DNA of 44,673 nucleotides, taken from positions 1 to 44,673 of the IMG/VR virus record IMGVR_UViG_3300043425_000408; one strand, given 5' to 3'. Position numbers and translations under genes: made by a program. Position 1 is the first letter of the stretch. Each line of letters begins with the position of its first letter. A model generated the notes under the pieces. It searched no databases, was not told the DNA's origin, and saw only the letters and a program-made list of their open reading frames with translations. Below, piece after piece: positions 15,546-19,969 of this stretch. Origin of the DNA: a virus.

Positions 15546-15621
15546 AGAGGTGTAGCCAAGTGGTTAAGGCCATCCGCTCATAACGGATTTACCGTGGGTT
15601 CGAATCCCTCCGCCTCTACCA
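15546..15621 (+). tRNA. tRNA-Met or tRNA-Ile2 (CAT)
   Basis: Acceptor AGAGGTG/CGCCTCT, A73, CCA encoded. Anticodon stem ATCCG/CGGAT with loop CTCATAA. CAT is read as Met, or as Ile (AUA) if C34 is made lysidine; the sequence alone does not decide. Confidence 0.85.
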
Positions 15622-15658
15622 GGTATGTCAACAGTCTACAAAGTCAATAGATTAAGGG

Positions 15659-15675
15659 TGCGTCAAGTTGTCGCA
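15659..15675. promoter_or_regulatory. possible operator, palindrome like that at 1052
   Basis: TGCGTCA (15659-15665), 3-base spacer, TGTCGCA (15669-15675). The right arm and spacer length match the palindrome beside the 1071 promoter. It lies 20 bases upstream of the -35 at 15696. Confidence 0.3.
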
Positions 15676-15695
15676 GAAAAAAGTGAAAAAAGTTC

Positions 15696-15724
15696 TTGAC
15701 TTTGTGTTTTAGAGCCTATATAGT
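15696..15724 (+). promoter_or_regulatory. sigma70-like promoter inside the tRNA array
   Basis: TTGACT (15696-15701), 17-base spacer, TATAGT (15719-15724). Expected start near 15731, ahead of the gene at 15749 and of the following tRNAs. Confidence 0.75.
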
Positions 15725-15748
15725 ATGCGAACGATTGAGAGAGATGAC

Positions 15749-15934
15749 ATGAAGGACGAAACTGTTAAACGAGATTACTTTTGGATAGTTGAAGCCTCTG
15801 ATCGTAACGGTCGGGTAAACTATCGTAAAGAGTACCACGATAAAGATGGTTCGGCATTCAAGGACTATACTCGCTTGAAGGCGCAAGGTACTGTTACCTT
15901 ACAGCGCAAGTATAAAGAGTATAAGATTGCCTAA
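15749..15934 (+). CDS. small hypothetical protein in tRNA array (61 aa)
   Basis: ATG 15749 is preferred because the frame-mate at 15725 lies on the -10/start region of the promoter; a GAGAGA stretch provides a ribosome site. The product is basic and strand-rich (YFWIVEASDRNGRVNYRKEY), with a Lys/Tyr-rich tail. It may be a small RNA- or DNA-binding protein. Function unknown. Confidence 0.6.
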   Translation: MKDETVKRDYFWIVEASDRNGRVNYRKEYHDKDGSAFKDYTRLKAQGTVTLQRKYKEYKIA

Positions 15935-15973
15935 CTAAAGGCTGTTTGACAATTGAATATGGTTATAGTAACT

Positions 15974-16048
15974 GGTCTGCGGGTCGGATGGTAAGGCACA
16001 GGACTGCAAATCCTTGAGGACTCGGTTCAATTCCGAGGCAGACCTCCA
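15974..16048 (+). tRNA. tRNA-Cys(GCA)
   Basis: Acceptor GGTCTGC/GCAGACC, discriminator T73 as usual for Cys, CCA encoded. Anticodon loop CTGCAAA gives GCA. Confidence 0.92.
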
Positions 16049-16068
16049 TTTACTATTAATAGATTTAT

Positions 16069-16147
16069 TCCGGAGAATCCGAGCAAGGTGCATGGACGTG
16101 ACTGTTAATCACTGGTTAGTGGGGTTCGATTCCCCAATCCGGAGCCA
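16069..16147 (+). tRNA. tRNA-Asn(GTT)
   Basis: Acceptor TCCGGAG/ATCCGGA (last pair mismatched), G73, CCA encoded. Loop CTGTTAA gives GTT; T-loop TTCGATT. Confidence 0.88.
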
Positions 16148-16151
16148 ATAC

Positions 16152-16226
16152 GGCCCCTTCGTCTATCGGTTAGGACACGAGACTTTCAATCTTGTAAGAG
16201 GAGTTCGATTCTCCTAGGGGTCACCA
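16152..16226 (+). tRNA. tRNA-Glu(TTC)
   Basis: Acceptor GGCCCCT/AGGGGTC, A73, CCA encoded. Anticodon stem CGAGA/TCTTG, loop CTTTCAA gives TTC. Confidence 0.92.
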
Positions 16227-16233
16227 ATTATAT

Positions 16234-16309
16234 GGACCGTTAGCTGAGTTGGTTTTAGCAGGAGACTCTTAATCTCTTGACGGGGGTTCGAATCCCTCAC
16301 GGTCTACCA
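16234..16309 (+). tRNA. tRNA-Lys(CTT)
   Basis: Acceptor GGACCGT/ACGGTCT, A73, CCA encoded. Stem GGAGA/TCTCT, loop CTCTTAA gives CTT. Confidence 0.92.
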
Positions 16310-16314
16310 TTTAT

Positions 16315-16391
16315 GTTCTGTCTGGCATGGTGCCGTGAAGGGATTTATAACCCTGGATCGAATGACCGTTCGAATCGGACGCAGGACGCCA
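16315..16391 (+). tRNA. degenerate tRNA, probably Ile(TAT)
   Basis: Acceptor GTTCTGT/GCAGGAC, encoded CCA and T-loop TTCGAAT are recognisable, but the D-arm is reduced (GGCA, 3-base loop, TGCC) and the anticodon stem has an A.C mismatch at 31-39. Loop TTTATAA gives TAT (AUA codon). A shifted reading would give TTA, but that puts T at position 37. Functional status uncertain. Confidence 0.5.
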
Positions 16392-16395
16392 ATTT

Positions 16396-16476
16396 GGAAC
16401 ATAACAACAGGACGCTGGCTCTGTGAAGTAAGATATCGGGTTGATCTCCGAGAAGGTATGGAGAGTGTTATGTTCC
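16396..16476 (+). ncRNA. structured non-tRNA element A in the tRNA array
   Basis: A perfect 10-bp terminal stem (GGAACATAAC at 16396, GTTATGTTCC at 16467) encloses about 60 bases with at least two smaller hairpins (ACAG...CTGT and TCTCC...GGAGA). No anticodon arm, T-loop or CCA is seen. T4 also carries small stable RNAs of unknown function within its tRNA cluster, so this may be a comparable RNA. A decayed tRNA is an alternative. Confidence 0.5.
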
Positions 16477-16487
16477 TACTTTATTTT

Positions 16488-16563
16488 GGATCCATAGCTT
16501 AATAGGTAAAGCACTGGCCTTTTAACCCATGGGATTCCAGTTCAAATCTGGATGGATCCTCCA
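16488..16563 (+). tRNA. tRNA-Lys(TTT)
   Basis: Perfect acceptor GGATCCA/TGGATCC, CCA encoded. Loop CTTTTAA gives TTT. Oddities: C.C mismatch at 31-39 and T73 where Lys normally has A73. Confidence 0.82.
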
Positions 16564-16568
16564 TTAAT

Positions 16569-16641
16569 GCGGGCGTTCTCCTGGGAGAGGACACAGCCTT
16601 CCAAGCTGTTGGAATCGGTTCGAATCCGGTCGCCCGCTCCA
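16569..16641 (+). tRNA. tRNA-Gly(TCC)
   Basis: Perfect acceptor GCGGGCG/CGCCCGC, T73, CCA encoded. Stem ACAGC/GCTGT, loop CTTCCAA gives TCC. Confidence 0.93.
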
Positions 16642-16646
16642 AGTTT

Positions 16647-16720
16647 GCGGATGTAGTATAAAGATATTACGATACGTTGCCAACGTATAGAAGGTGGGTT
16701 AGTACCACCCTTCCGCTCCA
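16647..16720 (+). tRNA. tRNA-Gly(GCC) with unusual T-loop
   Basis: Acceptor GCGGATG/CTTCCGC (one T.T mismatch), T73, CCA encoded. Stem ATACG/CGTAT, loop TTGCCAA gives GCC. The T-stem GGTGG/CCACC closes a loop GTTAGTA in place of the near-universal TTCRANN. Confidence 0.82.
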
Positions 16721-16724
16721 AGTG

Positions 16725-16825
16725 TGCCCCGAAAGGGGAGCGTGAGGTCACTCCTCACCTACGATAACAAGTTCGGGAGTGGTTAACAGCCGTTGACGCT
16801 AAACCGAGAGCCGAATAGTTATCGT
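16725..16825 (+). ncRNA. structured non-tRNA element B in the tRNA array
   Basis: Three consecutive hairpins: GCCCC-GAAA-GGGG (tetraloop, from 16725), GTGAGG-TCACT-CCTCAC (16742-16758) and a long arm closed by ACGATAAC (16761-16768) with GTTATCGT (16818-16825), inside which TTCGG pairs with CCGAA and GGTT with AACC. No anticodon or CCA. Looks like a compact folded RNA; function unknown. Confidence 0.5.
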
Positions 16826-16833
16826 CAGTTTAT

Positions 16834-16915
16834 CTCCACGTATCCGCCGGCGCTACGAACGTCGAGTAAGGTAACTGGAACGTAAATGCAGGTTCGACTC
16901 CTGCCGTGGAGGCCA
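16834..16915 (+). tRNA. atypical tRNA-like gene, possibly Arg(ACG)
   Basis: Acceptor CTCCACG/CGTGGAG, T-arm GCAGG-TTCGACT-CCTGC and encoded CCA are perfect. The best anticodon arm CGGCG-CTACGAA-CGTCG gives ACG, but then only 7 bases separate it from the acceptor (no D-arm) and 23 extra bases precede the T-arm. Anticodon and function are uncertain. Confidence 0.5.
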
Positions 16916-16917
16916 GT

Positions 16918-16985
16918 TTAGTGGTGCCTATCGTTTATTGATTTAGGGCTGATAGGTTAAATGAGGGCATGTGTCAAGCCACTAA
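16918..16985 (+). ncRNA. structured non-tRNA element C in the tRNA array
   Basis: Terminal 7-bp perfect stem (TTAGTGG 16918-16924; CCACTAA 16979-16985) around an inner perfect hairpin CCTATC/GATAGG (16928-16933; 16951-16956). 68 bases, without CCA or T-loop. Similar in plan to elements A and B. Confidence 0.45.
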
Positions 16986-16995
16986 TATAGTTTAT

Positions 16996-17070
16996 TGCGG
17001 GTGGGCGGTATAGTATCGCAGGTGTCTCATACGCACCTAAAAGTGGGGGCAGTTTCCACACCCGCACCCA
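16996..17070 (+). tRNA. tRNA (CAT anticodon) with unusual T-loop
   Basis: Acceptor TGCGGGT/ACCCGCA, C73, CCA encoded. Stem GGTGT/GCACC, loop CTCATAC gives CAT. The T-stem GTGGG/TCCAC closes a loop GGCAGTT without the TTC motif. It lacks the G-C rich anticodon stem and 1-72 mismatch of an initiator. Met or Ile2. Confidence 0.75.
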
Positions 17071-17071
17071 T

Positions 17072-17145
17072 ATCGGTGAAGTGTTACGGTAGCACGGTGG
17101 TCTCCAAAACCGCAAGCCCAGGTTCGACTCCTGGCACCTTTGCCA
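17072..17145 (+). tRNA. tRNA-Trp(CCA)
   Basis: Acceptor only 5 of 7 paired (ATCGGTG/CACCTTT). G73 as expected for Trp, CCA encoded; stem GTGGT/ACCGC, loop CTCCAAA gives CCA; T-loop TTCGACT. Confidence 0.85.
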
Positions 17146-17152
17146 GTATAAT

Positions 17153-17228
17153 CTGGGTATGGCTCAATTGGTAGAGCATCCCGTTTGGGGCGGGAAGGTT
17201 GTTGGTTCAAGTCCAGCTACCCAGACCA
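17153..17228 (+). tRNA. tRNA-Pro(TGG)
   Basis: Acceptor CTGGGTA/TACCCAG, A73, CCA encoded. Stem TCCCG/CGGGA, loop TTTGGGG gives TGG. Confidence 0.93.
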
Positions 17229-17248
17229 TTTAGAGAAGGTGATATATA

Positions 17249-17362
17249 ATGAATAGAGAACAACTAAAATTGCAGGCTATCTTTAGGCTTGCCTTGTTCT
17301 TTGCTATCGCTGTCACTGTAGGATTCATTGTAAGCGATATTAACATTCTAATGAGCCAATGA
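17249..17362 (+). CDS. small membrane protein inside the tRNA array (37 aa)
   Basis: GAGAAGG about 8 bases upstream of ATG 17249. The product has a short polar lead (MNREQLKLQ) and one hydrophobic segment of about 20 residues (LALFFAIAVTVGFIV), then NILMSQ. Stop TGA 17360-17362 overlaps the RBS of the next mini-gene. Function unknown. Confidence 0.6.
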   Translation: MNREQLKLQAIFRLALFFAIAVTVGFIVSDINILMSQ

Positions 17363-17370
17363 GGTAAGAA

Positions 17371-17511
17371 ATGTTTAACTTGACAGATGAAACAAGAAAT
17401 GCTATCATCTCCATCCTTCGTGACAAGTTCGGTGTAACACAGACGGATGATGAAATCAATACGGTCATTGACGAAATCGTTGATACTGTAAAACGCCAGT
17501 TTGGAATGTAA
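17371..17511 (+). CDS. mini-protein inside the tRNA array (46 aa)
   Basis: GAGG at 17361-17364 precedes ATG 17371. The product is helical and acidic (TDETRNAIISILRDKFG, DEINTVIDEIVDTVKRQF). Its second half resembles the second half of the following mini-protein (DD-x-INxIV/IDE pattern), so the two may be tandem duplicates. Function unknown. Confidence 0.6.
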   Translation: MFNLTDETRNAIISILRDKFGVTQTDDEINTVIDEIVDTVKRQFGM

Positions 17512-17512
17512 C

Positions 17513-17668
17513 ATGACAGAAGTATCACAAGAAGTAAAAGATCAGCATTTTGCTATTATTAAGAAACATGCACCAAACTTGGATGATGCAACTATCAATG
17601 CCATTGTAGAAGATACTACAAACCTTATTAATGAGAGACTTGCAAAGGTAGTTATTTTACCACGTTAA
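17513..17668 (+). CDS. mini-protein inside the tRNA array (51 aa)
   Basis: Starts one base after the previous stop. Helical product; residues 24-43 (LDDATINAIVEDTTNLINER) align by eye with DDEINTVIDEIVDTVKRQF of the upstream mini-protein. The tail ends VVILPR. Located immediately before tRNA-Ser(GCT). Function unknown. Confidence 0.6.
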   Translation: MTEVSQEVKDQHFAIIKKHAPNLDDATINAIVEDTTNLINERLAKVVILPR

Positions 17669-17676
17669 GTTATAAT

Positions 17677-17766
17677 GGAGAGTTGGCTGAGTGGTCGAAA
17701 GCGGCCGTTTGCTAAATGGTTGAGCCTTAATCGGCTCCATAGGTTCGAATCCTATACTCTCCGCCA
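17677..17766 (+). tRNA. tRNA-Ser(GCT)
   Basis: 90-base class II tRNA with long variable arm. Acceptor GGAGAGT/ACTCTCC, G73, CCA encoded; loop TTGCTAA gives GCT. Confidence 0.93.
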
Positions 17767-17770
17767 ATAT

Positions 17771-17854
17771 GGAGGATGCCGTGCCTGGGGCACAAACAGT
17801 CTTGAAAACTGCGGCACCGAAAGGTTGATGGTTCGATTCCTTCATCCTCCGCCA
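17771..17854 (+). tRNA. tRNA-Ser(TGA)
   Basis: 84-base class II tRNA. Acceptor GGAGGAT/ATCCTCC, G73, CCA encoded; loop CTTGAAA gives TGA. Confidence 0.93.
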
Positions 17855-17857
17855 ATT

Positions 17858-17932
17858 GCGGGATTAGTTCAATGGCAGAACACCTGTTTTACACGCAGGG
17901 TGTCGGTGGTTCGATTCCATCATTCCGCACCA
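17858..17932 (+). tRNA. tRNA-Val(TAC)
   Basis: Acceptor GCGGGAT/ATTCCGC, A73, CCA encoded. Stem CCTGT/GCAGG, loop TTTACAC gives TAC. Confidence 0.92.
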
Positions 17933-17937
17933 ATTAC

Positions 17938-17994
17938 CCTCGAATGTGGCGAGGAAGTAGTCTCACTGTCATTTTGCCACTGTTGGCGTGAGAC
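17938..17994 (+). ncRNA. structured non-tRNA element D in the tRNA array
   Basis: Hairpin CCTCG/CGAGG (17938-17942, 17950-17954), then GTCTCAC (17960-17966) paired with GTGAGAC (17988-17994); inside it GCCA-CTGT-TGGC (17976-17987) forms a hairpin directly stacked on the outer stem. No CCA, anticodon or T-loop. Confidence 0.45.
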
Positions 17995-18001
17995 GAAATA
18001 T

Positions 18002-18078
18002 GCCCCAGTAGCCCAATTGGTAGAGGCGTCTGACTTAGGATCAGAAGGTTGGGAGTTCGACTCTCTCTTGGGGCACCA
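18002..18078 (+). tRNA. tRNA-Leu(TAG), short variable loop
   Basis: Acceptor GCCCCAG/TTGGGGC, A73, CCA encoded. Stem TCTGA/TCAGA, loop CTTAGGA gives TAG (reads CUA, common in these genes). The variable loop is about 5 bases, whereas bacterial tRNA-Leu normally has a long class II arm. Confidence 0.85.
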
Positions 18079-18087
18079 AATATAAAT

Positions 18088-18165
18088 GGCTCGTGAGTCG
18101 GATTGGTTTAAGACGCTGCCCTGTCACGGCAGAGATAAGGGGTTCAAATCCCCTACGAGTCGCCA
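18088..18165 (+). tRNA. tRNA-Asp(GTC)
   Basis: Acceptor GGCTCGT/ACGAGTC, G73, CCA encoded. Stem CTGCC/GGCAG, loop CTGTCAC gives GTC. Confidence 0.93.
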
Positions 18166-18169
18166 TTAT

Positions 18170-18245
18170 GGGCGTGTGGCGCAATTGGGAGCGCAACTCC
18201 TTTGCACGGAGAAGGTTGGGGGTTCGATTCCTCTCACGTCCACCA
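18170..18245 (+). tRNA. tRNA-Ala(TGC)
   Basis: Acceptor GGGCGTG/CACGTCC, A73, CCA encoded. Loop TTTGCAC gives TGC; T-loop TTCGATT. Confidence 0.92.
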
Positions 18246-18416
18246 AAGGTAGCCATGATCTCTGTTTCCGGAATTATGTCGGGTGGGTTAGTCGCCACAG
18301 GCCTGGATCAAATCATGCCTCTCGGTTCTATTCGTGACTGTTTAGAATTTGCAGGAGAGAGGGCGCTGTCGAGGAGCAGCAGGCGAGGGGTTGGGAGCCT
18401 CATCCTCATTTATTAT

Positions 18417-18491
18417 GCTCGTATCGTCTAGTGGTCAGGACGCCACCCTCTCAAGGTGGAGAGTTCGGTTCAAATCCGGATATGAGCGCCA
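18417..18491 (+). tRNA. tRNA-Glu(CTC)
   Basis: Acceptor GCTCGTA/TATGAGC, G73, CCA encoded. Stem CCACC/GGTGG, loop CTCTCAA gives CTC. The 171 bases before it hold no convincing gene. Confidence 0.92.
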
Positions 18492-18494
18492 TTT

Positions 18495-18570
18495 GTGTCC
18501 CTGGTGTAGGTGATCCGCACGTCGGCTTGAAGTACCGAAGGACTTAGTTTGATTCTAAGGGGACGCACCA
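18495..18570 (+). tRNA. tRNA-Phe(GAA)
   Basis: Acceptor GTGTCCC/GGGACGC, A73, CCA encoded. Loop TTGAAGT gives GAA, with a C.A mismatch at 31-39; T-arm CTTAG-TTTGATT-CTAAG. Confidence 0.85.
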
Positions 18571-18574
18571 TTAT

Positions 18575-18676
18575 AGGTCAGTGACGTAATAGTAACCGTG
18601 GCGCTAACGCTGGGCGCTGTTTTCTTTCTTCCGGACGAAAGAAAACGTGTAGGTGCAACTCCTACCTGGCCTACCA
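18575..18676 (+). tRNA. 102-base tRNA-like gene with extended arm, anticodon unclear
   Basis: Acceptor AGGTCAG/CTGGCCT, A73, encoded CCA and T-arm GTAGG-TGCAACT-CCTAC are good. Between the anticodon position and T-arm lies a 10-bp perfect hairpin (GTTTTCTTTC/GAAAGAAAAC, loop TTCCGGAC). The anticodon arm (GCGC...GCGC) has no T33 at the expected place, so no anticodon can be assigned. Could be a very long variable arm or a non-translating tRNA mimic. Confidence 0.5.
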
Positions 18677-18682
18677 TATAAT

Positions 18683-18758
18683 GCCCTCGTAGCCAAACGG
18701 TAAAGGCAATCGGCTCAAACCCGTAGATGTGTCAGTTCGAATCTGACCGAGGGCACCA
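18683..18758 (+). tRNA. tRNA-Leu(CAA), short variable loop
   Basis: Acceptor GCCCTCG/CGAGGGC, A73, CCA encoded; T-arm GTCAG-TTCGAAT-CTGAC. Loop CTCAAAC gives CAA (UUG), but only three anticodon-stem pairs (CGG/CCG) form. The long Leu variable arm is missing. Confidence 0.8.
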
Positions 18759-18762
18759 ATTT

Positions 18763-18836
18763 GCTGGGGTAGTGTAATGGAAGCACCCGGGTTTGTGGAG
18801 TCCGGAGCCTAGGATCGATACCTAGTCCCAGTACCA
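18763..18836 (+). tRNA. tRNA-His(GTG), alphaproteobacterial type
   Basis: Acceptor GCTGGGG/TCCCAGT with G1.U72 and A73, and no extra paired G-1/C73. Loop TTGTGGA gives GTG; CCA encoded. The lack of G-1 with A73/U72 is the known derived state in a large clade of alphaproteobacteria. Confidence 0.9.
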
Positions 18837-18837
18837 T

Positions 18838-18912
18838 GCTCCTGTAGTTATAATGGTAAAACAGTCCCTTGGTACGGGACAGTCGGTAGTTCGATTCTAC
18901 CTAGGAGCACCA
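18838..18912 (+). tRNA. tRNA-Thr(GGT)
   Basis: Acceptor GCTCCTG/TAGGAGC, A73, CCA encoded. Stem GTCCC/GGGAC, loop TTGGTAC gives GGT. Confidence 0.93.
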
Positions 18913-18918
18913 GTTTAC

Positions 18919-18992
18919 GCCGGTTTAGTATAATGGCATTACAGTGGTTTCGTAGTCCTCTGATAGCGGTTCGATTCCGTTAACCGGCACCA
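18919..18992 (+). tRNA. tRNA-Thr(CGT), mismatched anticodon stem
   Basis: Perfect acceptor GCCGGTT/AACCGGC, A73, CCA encoded. Loop TTCGTAG gives CGT (ACG); the stem GTGGT/TCCTC has two T.T mismatches. A TCG (Arg) reading is possible but fits worse. Confidence 0.75.
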
Positions 18993-18998
18993 TTTAGC

Positions 18999-19027
18999 TT
19001 GACATTCCTTTCCGAATGTGCTATTAT
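18999..19027 (+). promoter_or_regulatory. sigma70-like promoter, copy 1 of a near-identical pair
   Basis: TTGACA (18999-19004), 17-base spacer, TATTAT (19022-19027), then TAGACATAATG. The stretch from the spacer end to the transcript start is nearly identical to the promoter at 22274. Confidence 0.85.
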
Positions 19028-19052
19028 TAGACATAATGAGAAAGGAAAAGGA

Positions 19053-19517
19053 ATGAATAAGGTTTGGATTTTTGATATTGACGGCACTCTGGCCGATAAT
19101 GAACACCGTATGCACCATCTTGAGAATGGTAAAAAGGAATGGGATGCGTTCTTTTCAAAGCAGCATTTGGATGAACCTTATCAGCCTGTGTTAGACGTTC
19201 TACATGCTTTGGCTAATGATCGGCTGGGTGATAAGGTCATTATCGTTACTGCCCGTGATGAACGTTTCCGTGAGGCTACTTTAGATTGGGTCAATAAACA
19301 TATTCCTTGGATGTCAAATGATGATGTGTATATGCGTCCGTTTGGCTTTCGTGGTGATGATGACAAGATGAAGGTTGGAATTATCAAATGGTGGCTTGAA
19401 AAGAATCCTGGTTTCCAGGTTGGTGCCATGTTTGATGATCGTCATCGTATCATCGATGCCTGCCGTGCTGAAGGTTGGTACACTTTCGAATGTAACCAGT
19501 CTCGTAAGGAGTTTTGA
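19053..19517 (+). CDS. HAD-superfamily phosphatase (PseT 3'-phosphatase-like)
   Basis: ATG 19053 is preceded by AAAGGAAAAGG. The 154-residue protein has the HAD motifs in order: DIDGTLAD (motif I, nucleophile Asp near residue 7), VTARDE (motif II, Thr), and FDDRHRIID (motif IV acids). This is the pattern of the C-terminal phosphatase of T4 polynucleotide kinase (PseT), without a kinase domain. It may remove 3'-phosphates from cleaved RNA or tRNA, which would suit its place in the tRNA array, but the substrate is inferred. Driven by the promoter at 18999. Confidence 0.85.
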   Translation: MNKVWIFDIDGTLADNEHRMHHLENGKKEWDAFFSKQHLDEPYQPVLDVLHALANDRLGDKVIIVTARDERFREATLDWVNKHIPWMSNDDVYMRPFGFRGDDDKMKVGIIKWWLEKNPGFQVGAMFDDRHRIIDACRAEGWYTFECNQSRKEF

Positions 19518-19518
19518 T

Positions 19519-19707
19519 ATGATTGACTTGACAAAAGAAGGTAAACAGTATATAGTGTTTATCAAAGATGGTAGCAATACATACCAAACTTCTTTTAGAA
19601 ACTGGGAAGATACAGAAAGTTTCATTGCTACTTGTAGAGGAGTTTCAAAGATTGTGTCAGTGGAGTCCTATGAGATTCCATTGACCGGTCTAAAGTTAAA
19701 GAGTTGA
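19519..19707 (+). CDS. small hypothetical protein (62 aa)
   Basis: ATG 19519 lies one base after the phosphatase stop, with AAGGAG upstream. The product is a strand-rich single small domain (QYIVFIKDGSNTYQ, SFRNWEDTESF). Its TGA (19705-19707) directly abuts tRNA-Ile(GAT), so tRNA processing would define the mRNA end. Function unknown. Confidence 0.65.
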   Translation: MIDLTKEGKQYIVFIKDGSNTYQTSFRNWEDTESFIATCRGVSKIVSVESYEIPLTGLKLKS

Positions 19708-19781
19708 TGTCCCTTAGCTCAAAGGTAGAGCAATCGCTTGATAAGCGATAGACGATGGATCGATACCATCAGGGACAACCA
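19708..19781 (+). tRNA. tRNA-Ile(GAT)
   Basis: Acceptor TGTCCCT/AGGGACA, A73, CCA encoded. Stem ATCGC/GCGAT, loop TTGATAA gives GAT. Starts on the base after the preceding stop codon. Confidence 0.92.
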
Positions 19782-19785
19782 TTAT

Positions 19786-19869
19786 GCCGAGACCGCCTGA
19801 GTGGACGGGCACCCGACTGTAAATCGGACGCTTAAAGCACGGTAGGTTCGAACCCTACTCTCGGCACCA
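19786..19869 (+). tRNA. tRNA-Tyr(GTA)
   Basis: 84-base class II tRNA. Acceptor GCCGAGA/TCTCGGC, A73, CCA encoded; loop CTGTAAA gives GTA. Confidence 0.93.
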
Positions 19870-19876
19870 TCTTTAT

Positions 19877-19951
19877 TCGGGGATAGTTAAATTGGCATAA
19901 CTATGGTTTCTGGGTCCATCGTTCTTGGTTCGAGTCCAAGTCCCCGATCCA
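19877..19951 (+). tRNA. tRNA-Gln(CTG)
   Basis: Perfect acceptor TCGGGGA/TCCCCGA, T73, CCA encoded. Loop TTCTGGG gives CTG, with a T.T mismatch at 31-39. Last gene of the array. Confidence 0.82.
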
Positions 19952-19969
19952 ATCTAACAAGGATACATT

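Noticed and set aside
15946-15969. Third promoter before tRNA-Cys
   Set aside because: TTGACA and TATAGT are present but the spacer is only 12 bases.
16315-16391. Reading the degenerate tRNA as an ochre (UAA) suppressor
   Set aside because: It requires T37 and an A32; the TAT reading has T32, T33, A37 and A38 as usual.
16542-16751. Minus-strand open frame across tRNA genes
   Set aside because: Lies over tRNA-Lys(TTT), tRNA-Gly(TCC) and tRNA-Gly(GCC); the TTCGAATCC repeats of tRNA genes create false frames.
17675-18085. Open frame over tRNA-Ser, Val and Leu genes
   Set aside because: Entirely composed of tRNA genes and element D.
18093-18431. Open frame across tRNA-Asp, tRNA-Ala and the following gap
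   Set aside because: Most of it is tRNA. The part in the gap (from ATG 18254) has a weak AAAGG site but stops inside tRNA-Glu(CTC), which is unlikely for a real gene.
15463-19951. CRISPR array
   Set aside because: The repeated TTCGAAT/CCA strings are tRNA T-loops and 3' ends with irregular spacing; no repeat-spacer pattern is present.
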